Assembly: GCF_932526225.1 (NCBI RefSeq)
Contig: NC_064045.1
Coordinates: forward strand, 14,316,442 to 14,380,441
DNA length: 64,000 nucleotides
From: Nematostella vectensis
Taxonomy: Eukaryota; Cnidaria; Anthozoa; Actiniaria; Edwardsiidae
Direction: 5' to 3'
The notes beneath the pieces are model-generated. The model had not been told where the DNA came from. It saw only the letters and a list, made by a program, of their open reading frames with translations, and ran no database searches. Positions 24,070-34,600 of the stretch are shown one piece after another; position 1 is the stretch's first letter; each line of letters begins with the position of its first letter. A program made the position numbers and the translations under genes.

Positions 24070-24915
24070 GATTGCTGTGAAATTCTTACTTAGATCTACC
24101 CAAGGAAGGTGCATTCCAAGACATTTTATCCAGTGAGGGAGGTCACATTTATATCTTAGCAAGCGCCCTGAGACATTTTGTACAGTATTTAACTAAGGCA
24201 TGTTCCTTTTTTGTTGTGGTGTTTGTTCTTGTTTGTTTGTTTCCTCTACCCTGTTACTGTAGTTGTTTTTTAAGCGTTGTGCTGTGAATCAAAGACATTG
24301 TGCTGTGAATCAAAGAGAATCACAAATGTAATACATTAGCCTTTTTCTGATTGTTTGAGGTTCTATACTTTTTGTTGCTGTTCTTAATCCAAAGGTTATG
24401 TTCCTAAATAATGGTTATGTTCCTAATCCAATGGTTGAAATTTATTTTAGGGACAGCACATGAAATGTATGACATTCAATGGTTTAGCAATATTAAGACA
24501 GTTCAAACTAATACTCACACATCCACAGTAAAACATACACTTATTTCTTCTATATAAGTACTACAATAAGATTGTTATTATTTTCCTCAGAGAAAAGACA
24601 ATATACATAAATTGTATTACAATTTCTTTTTAATGTGGACAGAATAATAAAAAAAAAATTCAACATGAAATGCTACTTACACACCTGCTGTTACCCTCAT
24701 TTTAGATAAAATGAATAAAAAGTAACCACATATATCGTCAGCCATAGAATGCTTGTACACCCCTGGCCCAACCCCCATTTTAGTCTATCTATTTGACAAA
24801 CACCAATATTATTTTTTTTTCTGTCTTACCATTATGATTACCAAACAAAAAATGTCTGGATCTTGGTAAGAATGTGTGTTGAGACTCAACATAGAATGTC
24901 TACTATTTTGTAATA
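24070..24915 (+). other. WBP11 3' UTR and downstream
   Basis: Non-coding after the stop at 24069. An AATAAA hexamer is present near 24911. Within it, 24188-24350 is a repeat also found inverted at about 25610-25760, next to a LINE 3' end. Confidence 0.55.
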
Positions 24916-25757
24916 AACTTGTGGTCTTCATAAAGGGGGCTGTGATCAGTTGCACTGTCTAGAATGGCCACACAAATGTAAACCAATGGTCTTAATACAC
25001 AGGCCTAGTGGGACCACTAAAATTCTCTTCCATTTAACTGGCTATTCTCCTTGGGCTTTGCTTTTTGAGTGAAGAAAAAAAAAACTGGGTGTTCAATGGT
25101 GGAGGAACCTAAACTTAGAAATGTGCTATGAAAATCAAAACATTTAATTATTTTGAGGTGATAGTAATACTGGTCCATAAATTCATAATTCAATCCAAGG
25201 TGTTGGCCATTCATAAAAAGATTAGATGACGTTAAGCAGTACTGCCAACCCATAAAGAGGACTGATATTGGGTATTCTCATATTATGCATGTATCAGCGG
25301 CTTTCCCCAGGGGTCGACCCCCAGGGACCATGGGGGATTTGCAAAAAAATTAAATCAAAGTGCTTGAAGCTGCATTGTCACCAGTTTACTTCCGGAGGTC
25401 CGACGGAAACCTCAACCGTTAAAAGACAAAAGAATATTAAAATCTGAGATATTAAACAGGCCATCCACTCTAAATTATCAATCACACCCTCAAAGAAACT
25501 TCCAATTTTTTTAATTTTATTTTATAATCTTCGCCACAATAGGCAGGGTAGCCGCAACAGCATGACCATTTACTGTGGACCCTTTAAAAACTACATAATT
25601 ACAACAGATGATAGAAGATGTAAAAAGGCTAATGTATAACATTGTGTGACTCTCTTTGATTCACAGCACAATGTCTTAAAAAACAACTACAGTACTAGGG
25701 TAGAGGAAACAAACAAGCAAGATCAAACACCACAACAAAAAAGGAACATGCCTTAGT

Positions 25758-26069
25758 CTATTTACAACAAGTTACAGGACGAGCGAGACTACGGCATGAA
25801 TTACACTTGATACAGACAGTTTTGTACGTACGCAGGTCTTTTGCGTCGTAGAAATTTAAGGCGGCAAAGTAGTAGTCTAGAATGGCTGATTTGAAAGAGC
25901 TTAAAAAAGAGCAGTTAATCAAGTTCAGTTCACTGGAGAGATAGTTCCATATCCTAGTTGTACGGACAAAAAAGGATTTCTGATATGTTGTAGTCTTACA
26001 CTTAGGTGCAGTATAGCACACTGCTTTCAATATTTTGAAATATTTTTCGCGTTTTCTGTTAAAAATCAT
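25758..26069 (-). mobile_element. LINE 3'-end fragment (reverse-transcriptase C-terminus)
   Basis: An open minus-strand stretch encodes a typical LINE tail: AVCYTAPKCKTTTYQKSFFV, RIWNYLSSELN, a SSFKSAILDYY-like helix and a Cys-rich end (VCIKCNSCRSLARPVTCCK). It aligns by eye with the tail of the LINE relic at 144-1768 (RIPKLWNNLS ... ICPKC ... NCCY), so both belong to one broad family. The catalytic part is absent. Confidence 0.82.
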
Positions 26070-26289
26070 CAGAGATTGTTACGTAATCGACCGGAAGTAA
26101 ACTGGTGACGATGCGGCTTTAAAATCCCCCTGAATATGGGGCGATAAAGAAGAAACAAAATCCCTACTCCTCGGGAACAATTTAAGTTCCAAATAAGGAA
26201 ATAGGAGTTTCCATTGTTTTGCAAGAAATACATGACAACGTTTGTGATTCATTTCCGAGACATTTTCCAACAAGAAGCGCTCAAGGACA

Positions 26290-26655
26290 TATACTGAACG
26301 TGACTTACAGGCGGGGTGCAACCCAAATCTCGTTATTTCTATATGTTCATATGAACCGATGAGCGAGCCATATATTGCATGCGATTTAAACCACAGGCAG
26401 GGCACAACGCAAATCTTGTTATTCCTTAACTGTACATATGAACCAATGAACGAGCCATATATTGCACATGACTTATTACAGGCAGGGCACAACGCAAATC
26501 TTGTTATTCCTTAACTGTACATATGAACCAATGAACGAGCCATATATTGCACTGGACTTATTACAGGCGGGGTGCGAAACAAATCTTGTTATTTCCTAAC
26601 TGTACATATGAACCAATAAACTAGCCATATATTGCATGTGACTTATTACAGGCAA
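26290..26655. repeat. ~86-bp tandem repeat, four copies
   Basis: Each unit holds CATATGAACCAATGAACGAG, CCATATATTGCA, GACTTATTACAGGC and AAATCTTGTTATT. Spacing between equivalent positions is 87, 85 and 85 bp. Confidence 0.9.
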
Positions 26656-26885
26656 CGTCAATAGCCACGAGTTCAAATGGCGGGAAATCTTGTTTAATAC
26701 CGTTGACCATAGGAATCCCCAGGGTAATCCCGTGGGTAAGTACAATATTTTCAAATGCGATATAATTCCCCCCCCCCCCCCCTATCCAAAGGCAAAAATT
26801 GTCTTACAATCTCGAATAACCTCCCACATTGACCCTGGTTTGCCAGGGGTCAACCCATGGGGAAAGCCGCTGATCCACACATTAT

Positions 26886-27599
26886 TTACAGATCCATGCC
26901 TACTACAAGCCAATTGTCCTTCAATGGGGCACATATTTTCCTGAATCTATATTGTATCATCCTCATGGCGCCTAGACTCACAATCTTGACATTCCCCAAC
27001 TCCCACGTTTTGTTTTTCATGGGAAGACAAAAAAACTTCACGTCAACTTCAATTTGCCTCTCGTCATTCTCGTTATAAGTGAGTTCAATGTTAGTTAATT
27101 CTGCTGTCACTATATCCGATTCCTTCACTGCAGGTCCCGGATCGTGTGTTTCAACTGCTTTTTTAATCAATTCCACGAAATTTGAAGTGGATATTTTCTG
27201 CATATCCGCATAACGTTTCTCTGCTAACATCTCAGAAGTCACTGTTAATGCCTTCTTGGCACCTCGTAAAAACTCCTCCTCTTCAAACTCTCGGTCAAAA
27301 TATGTCTTTAGTAAGTGCAAGTGTATCTTGAGCGAGCACCACGTAAGGAAACTCTCGCTAGCAGCCGTAGCGAAATCTTTGATTTTACCTATTGGGTTGT
27401 CTTTGCTATCCCTCTCGTCAGGTCTATAACTTTTTGGCGTCCAATCACGAAATAGCCCACTATTTGTCGTGAACTCCCGACAGATGCTGTTATTTACCGT
27501 AGGTGCAAATATTCCTGCATGTTGTAGTAGTATTCTCCTTGGTATTTTTGATTGAAATAATATTTGCCTTCGAAAGACTTTCATAAGGGAGGCCGCCAT
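26886..27599 (-). CDS. MAIP1/Tim44-like mitochondrial matrix protein
   Basis: A single-exon frame of 237 aa with a basic, hydroxyl-rich N-terminus (MAASLMKVFRRQILFQSK...) suited to mitochondrial import. The core resembles the Tim44-like domain of MAIP1 (m-AAA protease-interacting protein 1, needed for assembly of the mitochondrial calcium uniporter): HLLKTYFDREFEEEEFLRGA then KALTVTSEMLA, and later ESDIVTAELTNIELTYNEN. MRPL45 and TIM44 share the fold, but the YFDxEF...EFxxGAKxA pattern fits MAIP1 best. Identification is by recalled family pattern, without alignment. The gene is head-to-head with ABCA3, and its stop lies about 10 bp from an inverted-repeat arm. Confidence 0.72.
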   Translation of the reverse strand: MAASLMKVFRRQILFQSKIPRRILLQHAGIFAPTVNNSICREFTTNSGLFRDWTPKSYRPDERDSKDNPIGKIKDFATAASESFLTWCSLKIHLHLLKTYFDREFEEEEFLRGAKKALTVTSEMLAEKRYADMQKISTSNFVELIKKAVETHDPGPAVKESDIVTAELTNIELTYNENDERQIEVDVKFFCLPMKNKTWELGNVKIVSLGAMRMIQYRFRKICAPLKDNWLVVGMDL

Positions 27600-28644
27600 C
27601 TTTAAAATACCTAAGCCACAGGGTTACCAAAGCATTGTTATTTCATACACTGTGGAGTATGGGGGTAGAGTCTGGATAAGGTTTTTAGTGGGTCCTCAAA
27701 AGTCTCCTTCGATATGCAATATGGTGGCTTCTTCTTGCAACAAAAGCACTATACGATAAATTAACCTTAACATAAACAAATGTGCTGATAATGAATTTGG
27801 TTCTATTTATTTTCATTGTACAAAAATATTGTTTCTACTACCCCTCCCCCAATATTCCGGCGAATTCTATTTTGGTGCTAAATACATCACATCTTTCAAG
27901 TCATCGAAACATCATGTGAGTTGCTGTGGCTGAACACATTTTCCGCTTCGTCTTTCCTGGCGTGAATACACAGTAAGTTACGTAACAGAGAGCAAAGCCT
28001 CAGCCGATCTGTTTAGCGATAAGTATAAGTAGTAATAGAACTTTAAATCGAGTTGAAAGCCGGGATATTTTTGGGTTACTAATTTGTGGTTGTTTGTTTA
28101 TCTATGTTCAGAAAAACTCTAATATCTTGTTTAGAAAATAGGCTAGGTTAATGATAATTTGCATGAATGCTGCTCAAGATATTGTGTTCTTTTTATCACC
28201 AATATGCTACCGTCAATACAGCTTTGGGTAAGATTCAAGAGTAGAAACTGAAATAATGCAATGAATTGAACAAGAGCGAATCTAGGGCATTGAATTAAAC
28301 ATATCCTGATGAATTGTCCATAATTAACAGATGGTCTATTGGTGGGGGTGTTACAGAAAACACAGGAAACGGGGGAGGGTGTTGAATCAGCTACAACATA
28401 ACTGGAGATCTAAAAAACAAACAACCTTGACGTTTTAACACTCCCAGACCCCCCTCCCCCCACCCCTAGGGCTCCAACCCCCTCTCGCTTTCCCCATATA
28501 CGGCATTGTGTTCTTGTACAAAGTTATGTAATGTAATTGTATTTGTAATGCGTTGTGTTCTAGGTTTCCTGGCCATATCTACATCTGACCTCTAAAACAC
28601 CATAGGATAAAAGAAACTTATGCAAGTCAAGGGATAAAGCCACC
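27600..28644. promoter_or_regulatory. Divergent intergenic region, MAIP1-like / ABCA3
   Basis: About 1.04 kb separates the start codons of the two divergent genes and must hold both promoters. Pyrimidine/purine-rich stretches occur near 28440-28490. No specific element is claimed. Confidence 0.45.
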
Positions 28645-31600
28645 ATGTCAAAGGCCAGGCATTTTCTGCTCCTGTTCTGGAAAAACTGGACTCTTGGTAG
28701 ACGTGCACCTGTTAGAAGCTTTTTTGAGATTTGTTTTCCTCTGTTTTATATTGTTCTACTGGTTCTTCTCAGAGCTTTTCTGATAAAAGATCACCAAAAA
28801 GAGCAATCAAACTATCCACAATTTCAAGTGAATAAATTGCCTAAAGGACTAATTGAAAAATCATGGAATTTTGGATATTCACCAAACACCTCAGATGTTC
28901 AGACAGTTATGCAAAATGTTGCTAAAAACTTGGGATTCAAAATGGATAGTTATTCAGGTTTTAAGACAGAAGATGAAATGGTTACATTTCTGGTTAATGC
29001 AGCAGCTATGAATTCTTTCCTTGGTGGTGTATATTTTGAGACCACTCCTAACAACTCCTTTGTCAACTACAAAATCAGACTCAGCTCTAGAGCTCGGAAT
29101 TCAAAGAAAAGTAAATTTAGAAAATTTGGAGGTGACCCTACCACTGCCTGGAATACACAGTTTACATTTCCAGTCTTCCAGGTTCCTGGCCCAAGAAGTC
29201 CTAATGCAACTCATGGTGGACCACCTGAGTACTACGATGAGGGATTTCTGGCCATCCAGCATGCCATTGACAAGTCCATTCTAGAGTATAAGGGTGTTGA
29301 TATCTTTAATAACTTAACAATAGGCCTCAGGCGTTACCCCTACCCTGCCTACCTGGATGACCCATTTATACTGGTCATACAGCAGACGCTACCATTGCTG
29401 TTGATGTTGTCTTTGGTAGTTACTGCACTCTATATTGTCAAGGATATTGTCCATGAAAAAGAGAGAAAATTGAAGGTAAGCAGGCAGTTATATTTTACCT
29501 CCAGTGTACAGAGCAAGTTATGCTAGAAGAGGCGTAGTTGGGTGGGGGGGGGGGGGGGGGGGTTCTTGACCGTAGCCAAAAGAATTATACATTTGTTAGA
29601 CAGATCCAGGAAGGTTTATGGATACATGGTGGCTTTGGTGGTTAGCACACTAGGCTCTTCCATGTTCTGATTTCGAATCCCGGCTCTTAATTCTGGCACT
29701 TTTCTGGATTCAGGCCTGGATTTCAATGAAACAACAAACCCAGAAGTCATCTCCTAAATGCCTCACTCATAATTTTAAAGGGAATTTGAAGAATAAGAGT
29801 AGATACTAAAATTGTTGTCCATAGATGAACATTCTTGTTTATCTTTTTTTCAAGGAATCCCTTAAGATGATGGGTCTATCCGGATGGCTTCACTGGCTGG
29901 CATGGTTCACCAAGTACTTCATTTTCATTCTCTTCACCGTCATCATTGCCTCCATTCTCTTCACAACAAAATTCAACTCTAATGGAAAAATCCTCAACAA
30001 AAGTGACCCAAGCGTTATATTTGTTTTTCTTCTCCTCTTCGCTGTATCGTCCATCATGTTTTGCTTCCTTGTCAGTGTTTTCTTCTCGAAGGCAAACATC
30101 GCAGCAGCCGCTGGTGGCATCATCTGGTTCTGCTCGTACATCCCATACTTTTTCGTATCTCAAAACTATGATAACATGTCTATAGGCCTTAAACTGCTCT
30201 CATGTATACTGTCTAACTGTGCGATGGGCATGGGGTCGTTACTGATAGGTAAATTTGAAGGGCGTGGCACAGGGGTACAATGGAGTAACATTAATGAAGG
30301 GGTGTCTGTTGATGACACTATGACATTAGGTCTAGTCATGTGGATGATGGTCGGAGACTGTTTGTTGTATGGTGTCATTACCTGGTATATCGAGGCAGTG
30401 TTCCCAGGTGAATATGGTACACCACAAAGATGGTACTTCCCTTGTTTGCCGAGCTACTGGTGTGGAAAAAATAGACCGGTAAGGGTATATCTATCGGTAT
30501 CTACTTATTCCCTCTTTCTCTCTGAAGCCTCTTCTGTATACATAGTGTTTTTTCGCTTTTATGTAAGCAACAGCAGCATTCAAATGGAATTAAATGTTTA
30601 GTATTTGCTAGCTGGAACTGACATTAGGAAACATTATCAAATGCGCTTCACAAGCTACTGACTTTACTCAACAGTGTGTTTATACGGAATGCTCCTCTTA
30701 GTTTACAATCCTGAGTGAATGTTAGTTTGTAAGCACTGTCTTTAAAGATGGTACTATGTGACCAGCATTTGTTTTTTCGTCCCCCAATAATGATGCCTGT
30801 GGTTTGAGACGGGACCTCCGGCTTAACGACCTTATCCGAGAAGACGAGAAAGATTCACAATCCCAAATGTAGAGAGCCAGGTTTTTTTGCCTCTGAAAAA
30901 ATCCCAAGTTGCCCTTAACCTTGTCCTCTTGCTTGAGAGACGAAGCCCGAACCACTGAGACTTCGCGCCACTCTCTGTTTTGAATATTTCCACTTTATTT
31001 GGCAGGATGGAGATAATGATTTTCACAATGGGCACCTGCCTAATGCCTCTACAGAGTTTCTTGAAAAGGAACCAAGCCGCCTTCATGCTGGGGTTGTTAT
31101 CAACTCCTTAAAGAAAGTCTTCTCTGAAAATGGTAAGACATGACATCTGTATAGGGCGTAGGTCACCCGCGTATAGCTTTCATTGTTTGACGTAGACTGG
31201 ACATAGGTGCTGATCTGCTACAAGGCTTTAACTAGCACCGTTACTCTTTTGGTATAACGCCATTCTAAAGTCTGATGGCTACTGAAGGATCAAGTTCGAG
31301 AGCCAGCATGATAGGCAAGATAGTACCAGAAAACATTAGTGTAGTGAAGGTGAGATCATTGTTTTTTTTTTGTCAACAGGAAAAAAAGTCGCAGTGGATG
31401 GAGTGTCTTTGAATATGTACGAAGGTCAGATAACAGCTCTCCTTGGGCATAATGGCGCGGGCAAGACGACACTTATGTCGATGCTGACCGGGCTTTTCCC
31501 ACCAACCTCGGGGAATGCTGTCGTCAATGGATGTAGTATTACAGATGACATTTCTGGCGTGCGCAGTAGCCTTGGTATGTAATTGTGTCTTTAATGGATC

Positions 31601-34600
31601 TAACTTACTAAATACTTATTAACTCTAGCTTCCCAACATGGAAAGTTTGAATACCTCGCTAACTATAACTTGTTGTGTTACCAGGTCTCTTTCCCCAACG
31701 CAAAGTGCTGTTTAACCACCATACCAACTCTATATTCTTATCGTGGGGTTTTGTTTGCATTGACCACCTTACTAACTCTAAAATGTTGCGTTCCCATGTC
31801 TCTGCCCTCCAACATGACATGCTGTTTGATCCCTTTACTAAGTCTACCTTATTGCATTCCCAGATCGCTGCCCCCAACATGACGTGCTGTTTGATCCCTT
31901 TACTAAGTCTACCTTATTGCATTCCCAGATCTCTGCCCCAAACATGACGTGCTGTTTGACCCCTTTACTAAGTCTACTTTATTGCATTCCCAGATCTCTG
32001 CCCCCAACATGACGTGCTGTTTGATCCCTTTACTAAGTCTACCTTATTGCATTCCCAGATCGCTGCCCCCAACATGACGTGCTGTTTGATCCCTTTACTA
32101 AGTCTACCTTATTGCATTCCCAGATCTCTGCCCCCCAACATGACATGCTGTTTGATCCCTTTACTAAGTCTACCTTATTGCATTCCCAGATCTCTGCCCC
32201 TAACATGACGTCCTGTTTGATTCCTTTTCTAAGTCTACCTTATTGCATTCCCAGATCTCTGCCCCCCAACATGACGTGCTGTTTGATCACCTTACTAAGT
32301 CTACCTTATTGCATTCCCAGATCTCTGCCCCCAACATGACGTTCTGTTTGATCACCTTACTAAGTCTACCTTATTGCATTCCAAGGTCTCTGCCCCCAAC
32401 ATGACGTTCTGTTTGATCACCTTACTAAGTCTACCTTATTGCATTCCCAGGTCTCTGCCCCACAACATGACATGATGTTTAATCCCTTTACTAAGTCTAC
32501 CTTATTGCATTCCCAGATCTCTGCCCCCAACATGACGTGCTGTTTGATCACCTTACTAAGTCTACCTTATTGCATTCCCAGATCTCTGCCCCCAACATGA
32601 CGTTCTGTTTGATCACTTTACTAAGTCTACCTTATTGCATTCCCAGATCTCTGCCCCCAACATGACGTCCTGTTTGATCACCTTACTAAGTCTACCTTAT
32701 TGCATTCCCAGGTCTCTGCCCCCAACATGACGTGCTGTTTGACCGGCTCACCGTGGAAGAGCACCTGTGGATGTTTGGTCTGCTGAAAGGCTGCACTTTG
32801 AAGGGTGTCATGAGGGAGGTGGACTCCATGATTACCCGAGTGGGGCTAGTAGACAAGAGACACACCCAGACCCGCGCCTTGTCCGGAGGAATGAAGAGGA
32901 AGTTGTCTGTTGGCATCGCTCTGATCGGAAACTCTAAGGTGAGTCGAATGTAAGGAGTGTTTGCATCGAAGACGTTATTACGTGCGATATATCACATATG
33001 ATTTCAATACTCTGTTTGCAAAAGGTGAGTCGAATCGAAAAGGTGCTACATAAAAGAAATGTTTTCGAGGTGGTTGTTACGTGCTATATATCACATCTGT
33101 GGTATCCACTCTGATTTGAAACTCTAACGCACTTGTCACGCCATAGAGTGCTTGAATGTAACGCTCATGCCACGTCGCAGTGTACTTAGATGTAACGCAC
33201 CTGTCACGTCACAGAGTGCTTAAATGTAATACAATCTGTCACTCCACGGAGTACTTGTATGTAACGCACTGGTCACGTCACAGGGCGCTTTTATGTAACG
33301 CACTTGTCACGCCAGGTTGTGATGCTAGACGAGCCCACCTCGGGTATGGACCCATCCGCTCGTCGCTTCACGTGGGAACTTCTTCAGCAGGAGCGCCAGC
33401 ACCGTACCATCCTTCTCACCACGCACTTCATGGACGAGGCCGACCTCCTGGGTGATCGCATCGCCATTATGGCAGAAGGCCATATCAAGTGCTGTGGTAG
33501 CTCGCTCTTCTTGAAAAATAAATACGGAGTGGGTTATCACATGGCTGTGGTGAAGGGACCATCATGCAACGCTGGTAAAGTGACGGAGGTTGTACAGAAA
33601 TTTGTGCCTACTGCTCAATTGGAAAGCAACGTAGGTGAGTATACTCAATGATACTCACTTAAGGATACTCACTCCCTGTAACTTGTCGTATAAACGTGCT
33701 TACTACCCAATTCGTATGCAAAGGATACTCGCTTAAGGATACTCGCTACCCTGTCCCTTGACGTATAAACGTGCTTACTACCCAATTCGTATGCAAAGGA
33801 TACTCGCTTAAGGATACTCGCTACCCTGTCCCTTGTCGTATAAACGTGCCTACTACCCAATTCGTAAGCAAAGGATACTCGCTTAAGGATACTCGCTAGC
33901 CTTACATTTGCTAACTGCTAGCTGCCCAATTGAGAAGCAACGTAAGTGAGTATACTCACTTAAGAATACTCGCTACCCTTACATTTGCTAACTGCTAGCT
34001 GCCCAATTGATAAGCAATGTAAGTGAGTATACACAAGTTGTTTTTAAACTGTTCTTTGTCGTGTTGACAATGGAGCTGTTAGTAAAAGTTATTTATATAG
34101 CTATCGTAATGCCTTGGTGCAAATATTAGCAATGGGAGAGCCGCATAACAACACGTTTGTCTTTTGTATGCCTTAATTGCAGGAGTTCTCCGTGTTCCTG
34201 TTTAATGTCATTTAGAGTCTTGTGTTAAATTGGAGAGCAACGTGATAACGTTTCTTGTGCTTGTCTATTGAGCTAAAAGTTGCAGGCACCCTTTTTATCA
34301 TAATTCCGTCGGTCCTGTGGTCTAGTATGCCAACATCAAAACTATGAAACGCTCTTGTATCCAGGTGCCGAGCTCTCATACATTCTCCCAAGCGAGGCGA
34401 CCGGTCGGTTTGAAGAGTTGTTTACAGAGCTCGAGACACGTGGTACAGAGCTCGGGATCATGAGTTTTGGAGCGTCTGTCACCACTATGGAGGAAGTGTT
34501 CCTTAAAGTCGGGGAAGAAATGGATGACTCGATTACCAAGATACTACAGAATCAGGACGGTGATGAGCCAAGAGAACAGGAACCAGGTAGGGGTGGGTAT

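Larger units (their letters stand above)
25288..26877. mobile_element. Nested inverted-repeat composite between WBP11 and the MAIP1-like gene
   Basis: Outer arms: ATCAGCGGCTTTCCCCAGGG... at about 25294-25322 and its reverse complement at about 26846-26874, ~29 bp with two mismatches. Inner arms: GCATTGTCACCAGTTTACTT... at about 25370-25397 and its complement at about 26091-26119. Between the inner arms are a sequence shared with the WBP11 3' UTR and a LINE C-terminus. Between inner and outer right arms lies an 86-bp tandem repeat. The outer right arm ends about 10 bp from the stop of the MAIP1-like gene. No transposase was seen, so this looks non-autonomous and nested. Confidence 0.68.

Noticed and set aside
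29625-29700. tRNA gene
   Set aside because: A- and B-box-like words are present, but no acceptor stem or cloverleaf could be formed. A SINE fragment is more likely.
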